Positions 37,844-47,196 of a stretch of DNA of 64,000 nt are shown piece after piece. The DNA is taken from positions 1 through 64,000 of the forward strand of contig NZ_BOMN01000098.1 in assembly GCF_016862215.1 (NCBI RefSeq), given 5' to 3'. The position numbers were made by a program, and so were the translations under genes. Position 1 is the stretch's first letter, and the number at the start of each line of letters is the position of its first letter. This DNA comes from Winogradskya humida. Lineage in GTDB: Bacteria > Actinomycetota > Actinomycetes > Mycobacteriales > Micromonosporaceae. The notes beneath the pieces were generated by a model, which ran no database searches, was not told the origin of the DNA, and saw only the letters and a program-made list of their open reading frames with translations.

Positions 37844-38732
37844 TTAGGCGTCTTCTGTTACGTCGAGGACGAACCGGTACCGCACATCGTTGCGGCGCAG
37901 GCGGTCCATGGCCTCGTTGACGTCGGCCAGGGCGACGATCTCGATGTCCGCGGTGACGCCGTGCTCCGCGCAGAAGTCGAGCATCTCCTGCGTGCCCTTC
38001 GTTCCCGCACTGCCGGCGGAGGCGAAGCTCTTGCGGCCGACGAGCAGGCTCATCGGGTCGACCGTCCAGCTGCCCGGGATGCCGAGCACGCACAGGGTGC
38101 CGTCGAGGCCGAGCGCCCGCAGGTACGGGTTGGGGTCGTGCGCGCCTGACGCCGTGTCGAGGATGAACGCGAAGCGGCCCTTCTGAGCCTCCATCGCGCT
38201 CGCGTCGCTGGAGACGACGACCTCGTCCGCGCCGAGCTCCAGTGCGGCCGCCTGTTTCGCGGGCGAGGTGGTGAACACCGCGACGCGGGCGCCGAGGGCC
38301 TTGGCGAGCTTGACCGCGAGGTGACCGAGCCCGCCGAGCCCGACCACGCCGACGAGCATGCCCGGGCCGGCGTTCCAGCGGCGCAACGGTTCCCAGACGG
38401 TGACGCCGGCGCACATCAACGGGGCTGCCGCGGCCGGGTCGAGCCCGTCGGGCAGGTGATAGGTGAACGCCTCGCGGACCACGTACTCGCGTGAATACGC
38501 ACCCCGGGTGACACTGCCGTCCTGCCGGTCGATCCCGCCGTACGTGGTGGTCGGGAACGAACGGCGTCCCCTCGTCGCTCGCGCCGTCGACGGCGTGCAC
38601 GTCGGAGTGGCAGAGGCCGCAGTAGGTGACAGTGACTGCCACGTCGTCGGGCCGCAGGTCACGGCGCTCGAACTGCCACGGGCGCAGCTCGTCGCCGGGC
38701 TTGTGCAGGGCATATCCGGATGTCTGACGCAT
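37844..38732 (-). pseudogene. Zinc alcohol dehydrogenase (CAD/YahK type) disrupted by an internal out-of-frame deletion
   Basis: The N-terminus (MRQTSGYALHKPGD..., then VTYCGLCHSDVHAVDG with the catalytic-zinc Cys) reads in one frame from 38732. After GTPFVP at about 38553 the family sequence jumps to TTYGGIDRQDGSVTRGAYSREYVV in another frame and continues intact (VVGLGGLGHLAVKLAKALGARVAVFT) to 37844. Missing at the junction (about 38540-38556) are the GHE motif and the whole four-Cys structural-zinc lobe, some 50-60 residues in relatives. A deletion that also shifts the frame explains it; an assembly error is the alternative. The divergent TetR gene and its operators are intact. Confidence 0.8.
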
Positions 38733-38756
38733 GCGCGTTGCCTTTCGACGGAGGCC

Positions 38757-38772
38757 AACGAACTAGTTGGTT
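38757..38772. promoter_or_regulatory. TetR operator 1 (near-perfect palindrome)
   Basis: AACGAACTAGTTGGTT is symmetric in 7 of 8 base pairs. It lies 24 bases before the dehydrogenase start and shares CTAGTTGGTT with operator 2. Confidence 0.65.
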
Positions 38773-38793
38773 GGTCGACCGTACCACTAGGGC

Positions 38794-38809
38794 AACCATC
38801 TAGTTGGTT
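38794..38809. promoter_or_regulatory. TetR operator 2 (near-perfect palindrome)
   Basis: AACCATCTAGTTGGTT is symmetric in 7 of 8 base pairs and lies 22 bases before the TetR gene start. Centre-to-centre distance from operator 1 is 37 bases. Confidence 0.65.
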
Positions 38810-38831
38810 TGTCCCCTGTTAAGGTCGCCAC

Positions 38832-39407
38832 ATGGCAGACGGACAGGCATCGCGACGCCGCCTCCTCGACGCGGCCGCCGCCGAGTTCGCCACCTGGGGC
38901 CTGGCCGGCGCCCGCGTCGACCGCATCGCCACCACTTCCAAGGTCAACAAGCAGCAGATGTACGCCTGGTTCGGCAACAAGACCGACCTCTTCGACGCCA
39001 TCTGGACGGAATCCGTCAACGAGATCGTCGACGCGGTCCCCTTGACCGCCGACGACCTCCCCGGCTACGCGACCCGCCTGTACGACGCGTACCTCGGCAG
39101 CCCCCACCTCGTCCGGCTGAGCGCCTGGGCCCGCCTCGAACGCATCCCCACGGGCAACCTGTACGCCCACATGGCCAAGAGCGACGAGAAGAAGCACCAG
39201 TCGATCGCCGACGCCCAGGCAGCGGGTCACATCGACACCGGCTACGCCCCGCAGGACGTCCACTCGCTGGTCATCGCCATGTCCATGGCCTGGTCCCCGG
39301 CGAGCACCCTGGTCGCGGCGAGCCCCGAGGACACCGCCACGGAGCACGCCCGCCGCAAGAAAGCGCTGGCCACGGCCGTCGACGGAGCATTCCGCCCGAA
39401 GTCCTGA
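38832..39407 (+). CDS. TetR-family repressor
   Basis: 191 residues. N-terminal HTH (about 7-55): RRRLLDAAAAEFATWGLAGARVDRIATTSKVNKQQMYAWFGNKTDLFDAIW, a textbook TetR domain; the C-terminal ligand domain is of the DUF1956/TetR_C type without recognisable specificity. Divergent from the zinc dehydrogenase pseudogene, with two palindromic operators in the 99-base gap, so it originally repressed that dehydrogenase and itself. Its former regulated enzyme is now broken. Confidence 0.92.
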   Translation: MADGQASRRRLLDAAAAEFATWGLAGARVDRIATTSKVNKQQMYAWFGNKTDLFDAIWTESVNEIVDAVPLTADDLPGYATRLYDAYLGSPHLVRLSAWARLERIPTGNLYAHMAKSDEKKHQSIADAQAAGHIDTGYAPQDVHSLVIAMSMAWSPASTLVAASPEDTATEHARRKKALATAVDGAFRPKS

Positions 39408-39413
39408 CCGCCT

Positions 39414-39461
39414 GCCGGGCTGGCCGCGCGCCGGGCTGGCCGCGCGCCGGGCTGGCCGCGG
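39414..39461. repeat. 16-bp x3 tandem repeat after the TetR gene
   Basis: GCCGGGCTGGCCGCGC in three copies, the last with one change, begins 6 bases after the TetR stop codon. A unit of 16 would break a reading frame, fitting its position outside genes. Confidence 0.9.
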
Positions 39462-39474
39462 GTCTCGCCCATTT

Positions 39475-39505
39475 AGGTTGTGCACAATTAAATTGTGCAC
39501 AACCT
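39475..39505. promoter_or_regulatory. Perfect 15-bp inverted repeat with one-base centre
   Basis: Arms AGGTTGTGCACAATT and AATTGTGCACAACCT flank a single A; each arm itself contains the palindrome TTGTGCACAA. It is an AT-rich island in GC-rich DNA, between the ends of the convergent TetR and hydroxylase genes. It looks like a double operator or a terminator without T-run. It is followed by CCGAA x3 and a CCGG run (39510-39543). Confidence 0.6.
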
Positions 39506-39546
39506 TTCGCCGAACCGAACCGAACCGGCCGGCCGGCCGGCCTTGG

Positions 39547-41292
39547 TCAGCGGTCGAGGAGCTCGGTCAGGACGCGGGACAGCTCCTGGGACGGGCCGGC
39601 GGCGAGGTGGGCGGAGCGCCAGGCGACGTGCGCGTCCGGGCGTACCAGGACACAGCCGTCCTCGCCGACCTCCCGCAGCCGGGCCCAGTCGTCGTAGAGA
39701 TCGGTGAGGTCCGCGCCGGGCCCGATGACAACGGCCTCGAGCTTGACGCCGAGCTGGTCCGCCACCTTGGCCGCGGCCTGCACCCACGCCCGCCCGGTGA
39801 TGCCGGTGAGCAGCACGAACCGCCCCTTGCCCGCCACGTCCAGCGTGCTCACCTTGTGCCCGTCACGGCCGAGCCAGCAGTGCGGCAGCCGCGCCCCCGG
39901 CCACGTGGTCGGGTGGTAGAAGAGCTCAGGATCGCGTGTGTACGCGGGCTCCGGCGACCCGTCGGAAACGATCGCGCGGGAGGCGTACCGTTGCCCGAGC
40001 TCGACCCCGTGCGCGTTGAACTCGTAGTCCTTCAGCTCGAGCGCCGTCCGCAACTGCTCGCGCCGGGCCGCGCCTTCCGGTGAGTCGTCCCCGCGGGCGG
40101 CGATGGCCTGCTGCATCTGCGTCACGTCCTGGTCGCCCCGCACACCGAGCGCCGCGAGGATCGCCCCGAACTCCTCGATGCTCTTGTTGGCCCGGAGCAC
40201 GATCTGCTTGCCGACCGGCGCGCGCTCGGCGTCGAAGCTGTCGAGCAGCCCCTCCCCCGCCTTGCCACTGAGCACATGCGCGAGCTTCCACGCCAGGTTG
40301 TACGAGTCCTGGATGGACGTGTTGGACCCGAGCCCGTTCGACGGCGGGTGCCGGTGCACCGCGTCGCCGACGGCGAAGACCCGGCCCTCGCGGTAGCGCT
40401 CGGCGTACATCTTGTTGTTGCCCCACAACGACAGCGACCGGATGACCACCGGCACGGAGTCGTCACCGATCAGGCTGTGCACGATGCCGGTGGCCATCTC
40501 GTCGTCGAGCTTCGGCGGCGGCCCGATGATGTCGTAGCCCCACGTGATCAGCCATTCGTTCCACGGCCGGACCATCCGTACCAGCCCGAGCCCGATGCCG
40601 CCGATGGTCGCGCCCGGCTGCAGCACCCAGTAGAGGACGCTGGGCCGGTGGGCGACGAACGTGCTGAGGTCGGCGTGGAAGACAATGTTCATGCTGCCGG
40701 CGACGTCCATCTGCCCCGCCATGGGCAGCTCCAGATCGGCGGCGACCTTGCTCCGGCCGCCGTCCGCGGCGATCACGTACTTCGCGCGGATGACGTACTC
40801 GTGACCGGAGATGCGGTCCCGGACCCGCACGCTGACCCCGTCGGCGTCCTGCTCCAGCGACACGTACTCGGTGTCGAACCGGATCCGGCTCCCGCGCGCC
40901 GCCGCATGCCCGATGAGCAGCGGCTCGAACAGCGTCTGCGGCAGGTCGCAGTTGAGGGAGGGGCTCGCCAGCCGGTAGTCGGCCTCGCGCGCCGGGTGGG
41001 TGCCCCAGGTGCGTACCCGGCCGATCTCGTCACCGGCCAGGCTGCTGCAGAAGACGGTGTCACCCATCAGGTGATGCGGCGTCGCCTCGGCGAGCACCTC
41101 GTCCTCGATGCCCATGTCCCGCATGATCTCGACCGTGCGCTGGTTGGTGATGTGCGCGCGCGGGGTGTTCGCAGTCCAGCGGTACTTCGTGACGACGATG
41201 TGCTCCACGCCGTAGGTGGCCAGGAACAGCGCGGCGGACGCGCCGGCCGGGCCGCTGCCGATCACCAGGACGCCGGTCTGCAGCTCGGTCAT
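39547..41292 (-). CDS. FAD-dependent aromatic hydroxylase (phenol/resorcinol hydroxylase type)
   Basis: 581 residues. FAD-binding GxGxxG in [18 protein letters not shown] at 9-26; DG-type motif [13 protein letters not shown]; second FAD motif [35 protein letters not shown]; a C-terminal thioredoxin-like domain (about 455-575) as in PheA/TfdB-type hydroxylases. It inserts one oxygen atom into a phenolic ring using NAD(P)H. The position after the hydroxyquinol dioxygenase-maleylacetate reductase gene (ATGA overlap) argues for making hydroxyquinol, for example from resorcinol or a chlorophenol. Exact substrate is uncertain. Confidence 0.88.
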   Translation of the reverse strand: MTELQTGVLVIGSGPAGASAALFLATYGVEHIVVTKYRWTANTPRAHITNQRTVEIMRDMGIEDEVLAEATPHHLMGDTVFCSSLAGDEIGRVRTWGTHPAREADYRLASPSLNCDLPQTLFEPLLIGHAAARGSRIRFDTEYVSLEQDADGVSVRVRDRISGHEYVIRAKYVIAADGGRSKVAADLELPMAGQMDVAGSMNIVFHADLSTFVAHRPSVLYWVLQPGATIGGIGLGLVRMVRPWNEWLITWGYDIIGPPPKLDDEMATGIVHSLIGDDSVPVVIRSLSLWGNNKMYAERYREGRVFAVGDAVHRHPPSNGLGSNTSIQDSYNLAWKLAHVLSGKAGEGLLDSFDAERAPVGKQIVLRANKSIEEFGAILAALGVRGDQDVTQMQQAIAARGDDSPEGAARREQLRTALELKDYEFNAHGVELGQRYASRAIVSDGSPEPAYTRDPELFYHPTTWPGARLPHCWLGRDGHKVSTLDVAGKGRFVLLTGITGRAWVQAAAKVADQLGVKLEAVVIGPGADLTDLYDDWARLREVGEDGCVLVRPDAHVAWRSAHLAAGPSQELSRVLTELLDR

Positions 41293-43175
41293 GCGGGCTC
41301 CCCAAGGTCGATGAGAACAATGTCGAACTGCGCGCGGGTCCAGGTGCCGTCGAGCTCCCGTCCCGTGGGATTCGGGGTGTCCGGCTCCTGCTCGGTGAAG
41401 TCCACGACCAGGGATTCCTTGACGCCGAAGACCGCGTCGGAGTCCTGGTAGGTGTCACCGCGTACGAATATGTGTGTCACCAGCCGGTGGAAGCCCGCCG
41501 CCGTGACCATGAAGTGCAGGTGCGCCGCGCGCATGGGCCCGCGGCCTGCCGCGGTGAGCAGATCCCCCACCGGGCCGTCATGAGGGATGGGGTACGGCGT
41601 GGGCGTCACACACCAGAACCCGTAACGCCCCCGCTCGTCGGTGAGAAGATGCCCGCGCCCCGCCGTACGGTCGTCGCCGTACTGCACGTCGTACCGCCCG
41701 TCCTCGTCCGCCTCCCACACGTCGATACGCGCACCCGCGACCGGCCGCCCGTCGCCACCGCGGACCACGCCGTCCACCCAGCACGGCTGCCCGTTGGCCT
41801 CCTGCGCGAGGTCACCGCCGTACGGCACGGCGGGAGCCCCGGCGACGAAGAACGGCCCGAACACCGTCGCCTCGGTGGCACCCGGCTCCGGCGGCTGGTT
41901 CACCGCGATCGTCAGCATCGACAGGCCGAGCACGTCGGAGAGCAGGATGAACTCCTGCCGCCGGTCGTCCGTGATGTGCCCGGAGCGGGTCAGGAACCCG
42001 ATCGCGGCCTCCCATTCGGCCTCGGTGAGCCGCACATCGCGGACGAACGCGTGCGAGTGCCGGACGAGCGCCTCCATCACTTCCTTGAACCGCGGCTCGG
42101 GAGCGTCCGCGAAGCTCCGCAGCACCTGATCGGTCACGTACTGCTCGCGCCGCGCGGCCTCACCCGACGGTCCCGCCGTGGGAATCCGACCGGACCAGGC
42201 GTCCCGGATCAGGTGGTCCGCGACGGCGAGGGGGACGGAAGCGGCCTCCACGACCAGACGTGCGGCCTCCCCCAGGGCGGATTCCGGCATGCCGAGGTCC
42301 CGCAGCGCGCGTGGCGCCCCGATCGCGTCGTACAGAGCGAGCAACTCGGTGAGCGCATCGGCCGTGCCTTTGTACGCAAGCACGTGCGGCAACACCACCG
42401 CGTGGGTCTGCGCGTGCGGCAGGTTGTAGGCGCCGCCGAGCACGTGGCAGATCTTGTGGTGCAGCCCGGAGCCGGCCCCGGCGAAACTCAGCCCGGCGAG
42501 GTAGGCGCCGTACAGAACCTGCGTGCGCCCGGCCAGGTCCTTGCCGTCCGCGTGCACGAGCGGCAGACCGGCCATGAGCGAGCGTGCACCCTCGCGCGCC
42601 AGGGCGGTGTCGACCGGGTTCGCCTGCGGGGCCCACTGCGAGTCGATGCAGTGCGCGAGCGCGTTGAGCCCGCTCGCGACGGTCAGCTCGGGCGGCAGGC
42701 CGAGGGTCAGCTCGGGGTCGTAGATGACGGTCCGGGGCAGCACTCGCGGGTCGGTGCCGGTCGTTTTGCGGCCCGCTTCGGTGAGGCCCCAGACCGGGGT
42801 CACCTCGCTGCCGGCGTACGTGGTGGGGACGGCGAGGATCGGCAGGCCGCTGGTGAGCGCGACGGCTTTGGCCGTACCCGTGGTCGAACCGCCCCCGATG
42901 CTGAGCAGGAGGTCCGCGCCCGCAGAGACGGCCTGTTCCCGGGCCCGCCCGGCGGCCTCGACAGGAACGTGCATCCGGACGTCGGCGACGAACCCCGCCA
43001 CCGGAAGCTGCGCGGTCAACTCCTCGGCCAGCTGCCGTGAGGCCTTTCCGGCGACGACGAGTACGCGCTTCGAGCCGAGCCGTTCGATCTCGGCACCGAG
43101 CTGGGAGCGGGCGGCGCCGGCACCGAAGACGACCCGCTGGCCGTTGGTCTGACGCTCGAAGGGGACGAGGGACAT
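41289..43175 (-). CDS. Fusion of maleylacetate reductase and hydroxyquinol 1,2-dioxygenase
   Basis: 628 residues from the ATG at 43175 (AGGAG five bases before). Residues 1-355 are an iron-type alcohol dehydrogenase fold typical of maleylacetate reductase: [52 protein letters not shown] with [15 protein letters not shown]. Residues about 356-628 are a complete intradiol dioxygenase: iron ligands Y495, Y528, H552 and H554 have the same spacing (33, 24, 2) as characterised hydroxyquinol dioxygenases. The dioxygenase opens hydroxyquinol to maleylacetate, which the reductase half turns into 3-oxoadipate, so two consecutive steps are on one chain. Operon with the hydroxylase; divergent LysR regulator. 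Confidence 0.93.
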   Translation of the reverse strand: MSLVPFERQTNGQRVVFGAGAARSQLGAEIERLGSKRVLVVAGKASRQLAEELTAQLPVAGFVADVRMHVPVEAAGRAREQAVSAGADLLLSIGGGSTTGTAKAVALTSGLPILAVPTTYAGSEVTPVWGLTEAGRKTTGTDPRVLPRTVIYDPELTLGLPPELTVASGLNALAHCIDSQWAPQANPVDTALAREGARSLMAGLPLVHADGKDLAGRTQVLYGAYLAGLSFAGAGSGLHHKICHVLGGAYNLPHAQTHAVVLPHVLAYKGTADALTELLALYDAIGAPRALRDLGMPESALGEAARLVVEAASVPLAVADHLIRDAWSGRIPTAGPSGEAARREQYVTDQVLRSFADAPEPRFKEVMEALVRHSHAFVRDVRLTEAEWEAAIGFLTRSGHITDDRRQEFILLSDVLGLSMLTIAVNQPPEPGATEATVFGPFFVAGAPAVPYGGDLAQEANGQPCWVDGVVRGGDGRPVAGARIDVWEADEDGRYDVQYGDDRTAGRGHLLTDERGRYGFWCVTPTPYPIPHDGPVGDLLTAAGRGPMRAAHLHFMVTAAGFHRLVTHIFVRGDTYQDSDAVFGVKESLVVDFTEQEPDTPNPTGRELDGTWTRAQFDIVLIDLGEPA

Positions 43176-43235
43176 GAGTGCTCCTGTGATCGCGGTCACG
43201 ACGGAGGCCGATGTGCCCACTCTCCCCGGAGCGTG

Positions 43236-43256
43236 CGATACGAACAATATGTATCG
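43236..43256. promoter_or_regulatory. LysR-type operator in the hydroxyquinol operon promoter
   Basis: CGATAC and GTATCG flank nine bases (an AT-rich T-N11-A type dyad). A further half-site CGATACG at 43267-43273 precedes the regulator start. It sits in the 106-base gap between the divergent genes. Confidence 0.7.
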
Positions 43257-43281
43257 GGCGCATTTACGATACGTTTCCGAT

Positions 43282-44223
43282 ATGGATATCCGGCAGCTCC
43301 GCTACCTCGTGACGGTCGTGCACGAGCGATCGGTGTCGCGGGCGGCCGAACGGCTCGCCATGACGCAGCCCCCGCTGAGCGCGGCGATCGCTCAGCTCGA
43401 GCGGGAGCTGGGCGTACCGCTGCTGGAACGGCACCCTCGCGGGGTCGAGCCCACCGAGGCCGGCCGGTATCTGATCGAGCAGGCCACCCAGATCCTCGAG
43501 TCCATGGAGGCAGCCGCCGCCACGGTCCGCGCCGTCGGCACCGGTCGCCGCGGACGGCTCACGATCGCGGCGTCCCCCGCGATCGCCCAGGATCTGCTGC
43601 CCGCCGTGCTGGGCCAGTTCGACGAGACGTCACCCGAGGTGACGACGGAGATCCACGACGCCGCGGATCCTGACGTCGTGACCCGGGTACGCGATCGGGA
43701 CAGCGACGTGGGCCTGGTCTACTGCGCGAACGCGGCCGAGCTCGACCGGCTGACCCGCCGCGATCTGGACGTGGCCCTGATCCGCCGGGAACCGCTCGTC
43801 GCCGTCGTCCACGAGCGGCCCGCCTCGCCGATCCTGGAGCATCTGGCCGACGAACGCTGGATCCTGCCGACCGCACACCCCGGCTTCCCCGGTCTTGGCG
43901 ACGTGGTGGAGCGCGCCTGGGCCCGGGCCGCCCTCCACCCGCAGAGCCGTCGCCATGTCGCGAGCCCCGTCACCGCGATCCGGCTGGCGGTCACCACCCG
44001 GGCGGTGACCCTCGTCCCGTCCTCGCTGACCTCGTTCGCCGAAGGCCTGGGGGCGCACGTGCTCCCCCTGAGCGACCCGCTCACCTCCGTCGAGGCCGCT
44101 GTCCTCTGGCGGCGGCACGAGCGCCGTTCCCCCGTGCTCGCGCATTTCCTGCGGGCGGCCTTGTGGACCCGCGAACCCGATCGCCTCGAACCCGCGCACC
44201 GCACCGGACCCTCAGATGGTTAA
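43282..44223 (+). CDS. LysR-family regulator of the hydroxyquinol operon
   Basis: 313 residues from the ATG at 43282; the frame is open upstream, but [61 protein letters not shown] is the full LysR winged helix and must begin here. The C-terminal periplasmic-binding-like domain (about 90-295) follows. LysR proteins activate a divergent catabolic operon when bound to a pathway intermediate; here the likely effector is hydroxyquinol or maleylacetate. The operator-like dyad at 43236 supports this. Confidence 0.93.
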   Translation: MDIRQLRYLVTVVHERSVSRAAERLAMTQPPLSAAIAQLERELGVPLLERHPRGVEPTEAGRYLIEQATQILESMEAAAATVRAVGTGRRGRLTIAASPAIAQDLLPAVLGQFDETSPEVTTEIHDAADPDVVTRVRDRDSDVGLVYCANAAELDRLTRRDLDVALIRREPLVAVVHERPASPILEHLADERWILPTAHPGFPGLGDVVERAWARAALHPQSRRHVASPVTAIRLAVTTRAVTLVPSSLTSFAEGLGAHVLPLSDPLTSVEAAVLWRRHERRSPVLAHFLRAALWTREPDRLEPAHRTGPSDG

Positions 44224-44273
44224 CAGCGGGTTCACAGCTCACTAAGGCGTAATGGACGCGTCGTTACCGCCGG

Positions 44274-45299
44274 ATGAGGGACCTTCGTGAACCAGCTCCT
44301 GGTCGTCGCCGCCGACCTCGTCGCCATCGCCCTGCTCACCTTCGGGAGCTGATCGCCGCCGTCAGCTCCGCAGTTCTGGCCGCCGCCGCGCTCACCGCCC
44401 GCACCGACGACAAGGACAGCGACACCCCGCCGACCGCGCAGACGAGCGCGGCGGCCACGGTCGACGCCGGCCAGGACGCGGCCACCGTGCTCGCCGCGAA
44501 CAAAGCCGTGCACAGTGACGGCTCGGTCCACCTCCACGGCGTCGCGCTGACGGCGGCGAGCGGCGATGACGGCGTACACGCGGAGGATGCTCTTCGTATT
44601 GACGCCGGGAGAGTGACGATCACCGGGAGCAACGAGGGTCTCGAAGCGGCCCACATCGCCGTCGCGGGCGGCACGGCGTCCGTGACCTCCAGCGACGACG
44701 GTGTGAACGGGTCGGGGGAAAGCGAAGGGGACAGCGAAGGAGGCGGAGGAGGCGAGCAGGTCGGCGACTTCGACGTCACCGTCTCCGGCGGCACCCTGAT
44801 CATCAACGCGGACGGCGACGGCCTCGACTCCAACGGCACCGCGTCGATCACCGGCGGCACCGTCGTCGTGAACGGCCCGACCGAGAGGAACAACGGCGCC
44901 CTGGACGTCAACGGTGCCTTCACCATCAGCGGCGGCATCCTGATCGCGGCGGGGAGCTCGGGCATGCCGGTGGCACCGGGCACGGACTCGACGCAGGCCT
45001 GGCTCTCGGCGACCCTCGCCTCCACCGTCCCGGCCGGCACGACCCTGTACGTGACCGACGCCAACGGCAAACCGCTCGCCACGTTCGTCACGAGCAAGGA
45101 CATGCAGAACCTCGTGTACTCGTCGTCCACGCTCACCAAGGACGGCAAGTACACGATCTACTCGGGCGGCAAGGCCTCAGGGACGAGCACCGGCGGCCTG
45201 TCCGCCTCGGGCACCCTGGGCTCGGCGAAGAAGCTGACCACCGTCACCGCGGGAGTCGCTCCCGAGGGCGGCTTCGGCGGCCGCCGCCCGGGCCGGTAG
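44274..45299 (+). pseudogene. Carbohydrate-binding-domain protein (DUF4353-like), shortened at both the start and inside
   Basis: The ORF has 341 codons, but its first 25 residues (MRDLREPAPGRRRR...) are the out-of-frame DUF4956 remnant. Native sequence starts at about 44349 as ELIAAVSSAVLAAAALTA, a lipoprotein signal without its start codon and with Arg where the lipobox Cys should be. After a short linker ending ATVLAAN the protein jumps to KAVHSDGSVHLHGVALTAASGDDGVHAEDALRIDAGRVTITGSNEGLEAAHI, then VSGGTLIINADGDGLDSNGTASITGGTVVVNGPTE..., the C-terminal beta-helix repeats of the family. About half the usual helix seems deleted, in frame. It probably is not exported normally. Confidence 0.6.
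44287..44352 (+). pseudogene. 5' remnant of a DUF4956-type membrane protein gene
   Basis: From the GTG at 44287 the 21-codon product VNQLLVVAADLVAIALLTFGS looks like the N-terminus and first helix of DUF4956 proteins, which are about 200 residues long. It stops at once where the sequence runs into the signal-peptide region of the next gene in another frame. Such genes usually sit beside a VTC-type polymerase and carbohydrate-binding-domain genes; here only fragments remain. Recognition of this family is from memory of its N-terminus. Confidence 0.5.
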
Positions 45300-45367
45300 G
45301 AAACGCTCGCCGAAGCCCGGGCCCGGGCCCGGGGAGACACGCTCACCGGCGCCCAGGTGGAGCCGGC

Positions 45368-46528
45368 TCATCGCAGGACGACGTTGTCGGGGTACAGCTT
45401 GCCGAGCAGCGCGAGCCTCACCAGGTCGTCCGGGTGGGCGGGCACACCGATCTCGGCGCCGTCCGTCCACACCAGGCCGTCAACGACAAGAACCGCCCCG
45501 ATTTCAGGCGCCGCAACAGCTGCGGGGCGCCGATGGGCGAAGCGATGGCCGCGGAGGGCCTGGCCGAGATCGACCCGCGAGGTCTGCGCGCCACGAACAA
45601 CCTCGATGGCAGCGGTACGAACCCCGCCAACGACCGGGCTCGCGACAACGCGAGCGCTCAGCACAGCATCCGGCACGTCTTCGGCAAGATCCTTCAGCGT
45701 TGTACCAAGATCCTGCAGCGGTGTACGAGGTGCCGCGTAGTAGTCCGCGTGCTCAGCGACGTACGTCGCCGTTCCGGTGGTGACGCTGCCGGGCCGCCAG
45801 GACAACAGGTAGCGGGGTGCGGTGAGGACTGAACCGCCGACGACCGCCGGCAGCGCCGTACCCGTGTCATGGTCGAAGCCGTAACCCGCCGGGCCGGACG
45901 TGCCGGTCACCACCGTGCGCGCGAAGGCCACGATGCTGGTGTGCCGGACCTGCCGGAACATCAGCTCGGCGAGGAATTTCTCCCGGGCGGCCTCGACGTG
46001 GCGCAGGCCCTGCGGGGTCACCAGCAGCGGTACCTCCGCCCAGTTGGTGAACGGCAGCAACGCGTCGCGCAGCAGGACCATCTGGTGCAGCCACTCGTTG
46101 TAGAGCTGCATCCCCACCGGCCCGCCCCGGCTCCCGAGCAGCAGGTCCGCCGCGGCCGGGGTGAGCAGGTGCCCGTCGCAGTGACTACGGATTGCCAGCG
46201 GCCCACCGGGCAGCGGCACCGGCGCGTCCAGCGACTCGGCGAGGGCCCGCGATGCCCATTGTGCCAGCGTCTCGCCGATCGTCCGGGCCTGCTCCGCGAG
46301 CTCGCGGGTGACCGGGGCAGCGTCGGCGTACCCGGAAAGTGGCAGTGACGTCTCCCGGGTGCCCAGGGCGAGCGTGGCGCGGATCTGTTCATCGAGGATG
46401 TGCGGGTCGACGTCGTCCGTGGCCTGCACGGCGCCCTGCAACAGGGGCCGGAGCTGGGCGAAGACGCTGTCCGCGGTGAGGTTCGCCCGCTCGGGCAGGG
46501 TGTTCCAGCGGTTGCCGCCGAGAGTCAT
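45368..46528 (-). CDS. Conserved hypothetical protein, 386 residues
   Basis: Not recognised. No signal peptide or membrane helix; composition is ordinary for a cytoplasmic protein of this GC range. The middle part is helical and contains GGPLAIRSHCDGHLLTPAAADLLLGSRGGPVGMQLYNEWLHQMVLLRDALLPFTNWAEVPLLVTP, where Asp/His residues could form a site. It ends VRLALLGKLYPDNVVLR. The TetR gene upstream on the same strand is 50 bases away, so the two may be one unit. Codon use matches neighbours, supporting a real gene. Confidence 0.65.
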   Translation of the reverse strand: MTLGGNRWNTLPERANLTADSVFAQLRPLLQGAVQATDDVDPHILDEQIRATLALGTRETSLPLSGYADAAPVTRELAEQARTIGETLAQWASRALAESLDAPVPLPGGPLAIRSHCDGHLLTPAAADLLLGSRGGPVGMQLYNEWLHQMVLLRDALLPFTNWAEVPLLVTPQGLRHVEAAREKFLAELMFRQVRHTSIVAFARTVVTGTSGPAGYGFDHDTGTALPAVVGGSVLTAPRYLLSWRPGSVTTGTATYVAEHADYYAAPRTPLQDLGTTLKDLAEDVPDAVLSARVVASPVVGGVRTAAIEVVRGAQTSRVDLGQALRGHRFAHRRPAAVAAPEIGAVLVVDGLVWTDGAEIGVPAHPDDLVRLALLGKLYPDNVVLR

Positions 46529-46578
46529 GAGCCACTCCTTTTGTGGATCGTGCGATACAGAATTTGGGCACGAGAAAA

Positions 46579-47154
46579 TCAGTCGAGGGTGGACAGCGCA
46601 ATTTCCACGAGCGGTTCGAGCTCGCGCACCTCGGGCGTGACCTTCGAGACGACCAGCAGCCCGTTGAGAAAGGTGACGAGGAAGGCGGCCAGCGTGACCG
46701 GATCGCGGCCGGTCCGGATCTCGCCGCGTCTGCCCGCCGCGCGCAGCACCTCGGCGAGGGCATCCCTGCTGGCATCGAGCGTTTCGCGGACGGCCCGCGC
46801 GGTGGCGGTGTCGCCCGGCAGCCGTTCGGCGATCGCATTCACGAGGAGACAGCCCCGAGCGCCGTCGGTGGCGATGGCGACCCGTTCGAGCAGCATCGCC
46901 CGGATGACGGTGCGCGCGTCGCCGGACTCCTCCAGCGAGGCGAGCGCGTCGGCGGCCAGCGTCTCCCGGTATCGGGTCAGCGCCGCCCGATAGAGCCCGT
47001 CCTTGCTGCCGAACGCGGCGTAGAGCGACCCCTGCCCGACCCCGAGCGCCTCGGTGAGGTCGCGCACCGACGTCGCCTCATATCCGCGCAGCCAGAACAG
47101 CTCCATGGCACGCGCCACGGCGAGCTCCGTGTCGAACTCCCGCAACCGCGCCAT
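46579..47154 (-). CDS. TetR/AcrR-family regulator
   Basis: 191 residues. HTH at about 7-55: FDTELAVARAMELFWLRGYEATSVRDLTEALGVGQGSLYAAFGSKDGLYRAALTRY, with a C-terminal TetR_C domain (ARGCLLVNAIAERLPGD is typical of the YxaF/AcrR-like subgroup). Likely controls the 386-residue gene that follows and itself. No clear palindrome was seen in the 42 bases before its start. Confidence 0.92.
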   Translation of the reverse strand: MARLREFDTELAVARAMELFWLRGYEATSVRDLTEALGVGQGSLYAAFGSKDGLYRAALTRYRETLAADALASLEESGDARTVIRAMLLERVAIATDGARGCLLVNAIAERLPGDTATARAVRETLDASRDALAEVLRAAGRRGEIRTGRDPVTLAAFLVTFLNGLLVVSKVTPEVRELEPLVEIALSTLD

Positions 47155-47196
47155 GCCGACACGCTACCTTTTCTGGAACGCGCGATCAAGATAGTG

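Noticed and set aside
37839-38732. Full-length dehydrogenase in a single frame
   Set aside because: Neither of the two overlapping minus-strand frames has family sequence on both sides of about 38550, so it is called a pseudogene.
39495-40083. Short plus-strand ORFs beginning in the palindrome (39478-40083)
   Set aside because: Antisense to the aromatic hydroxylase; no coding features.
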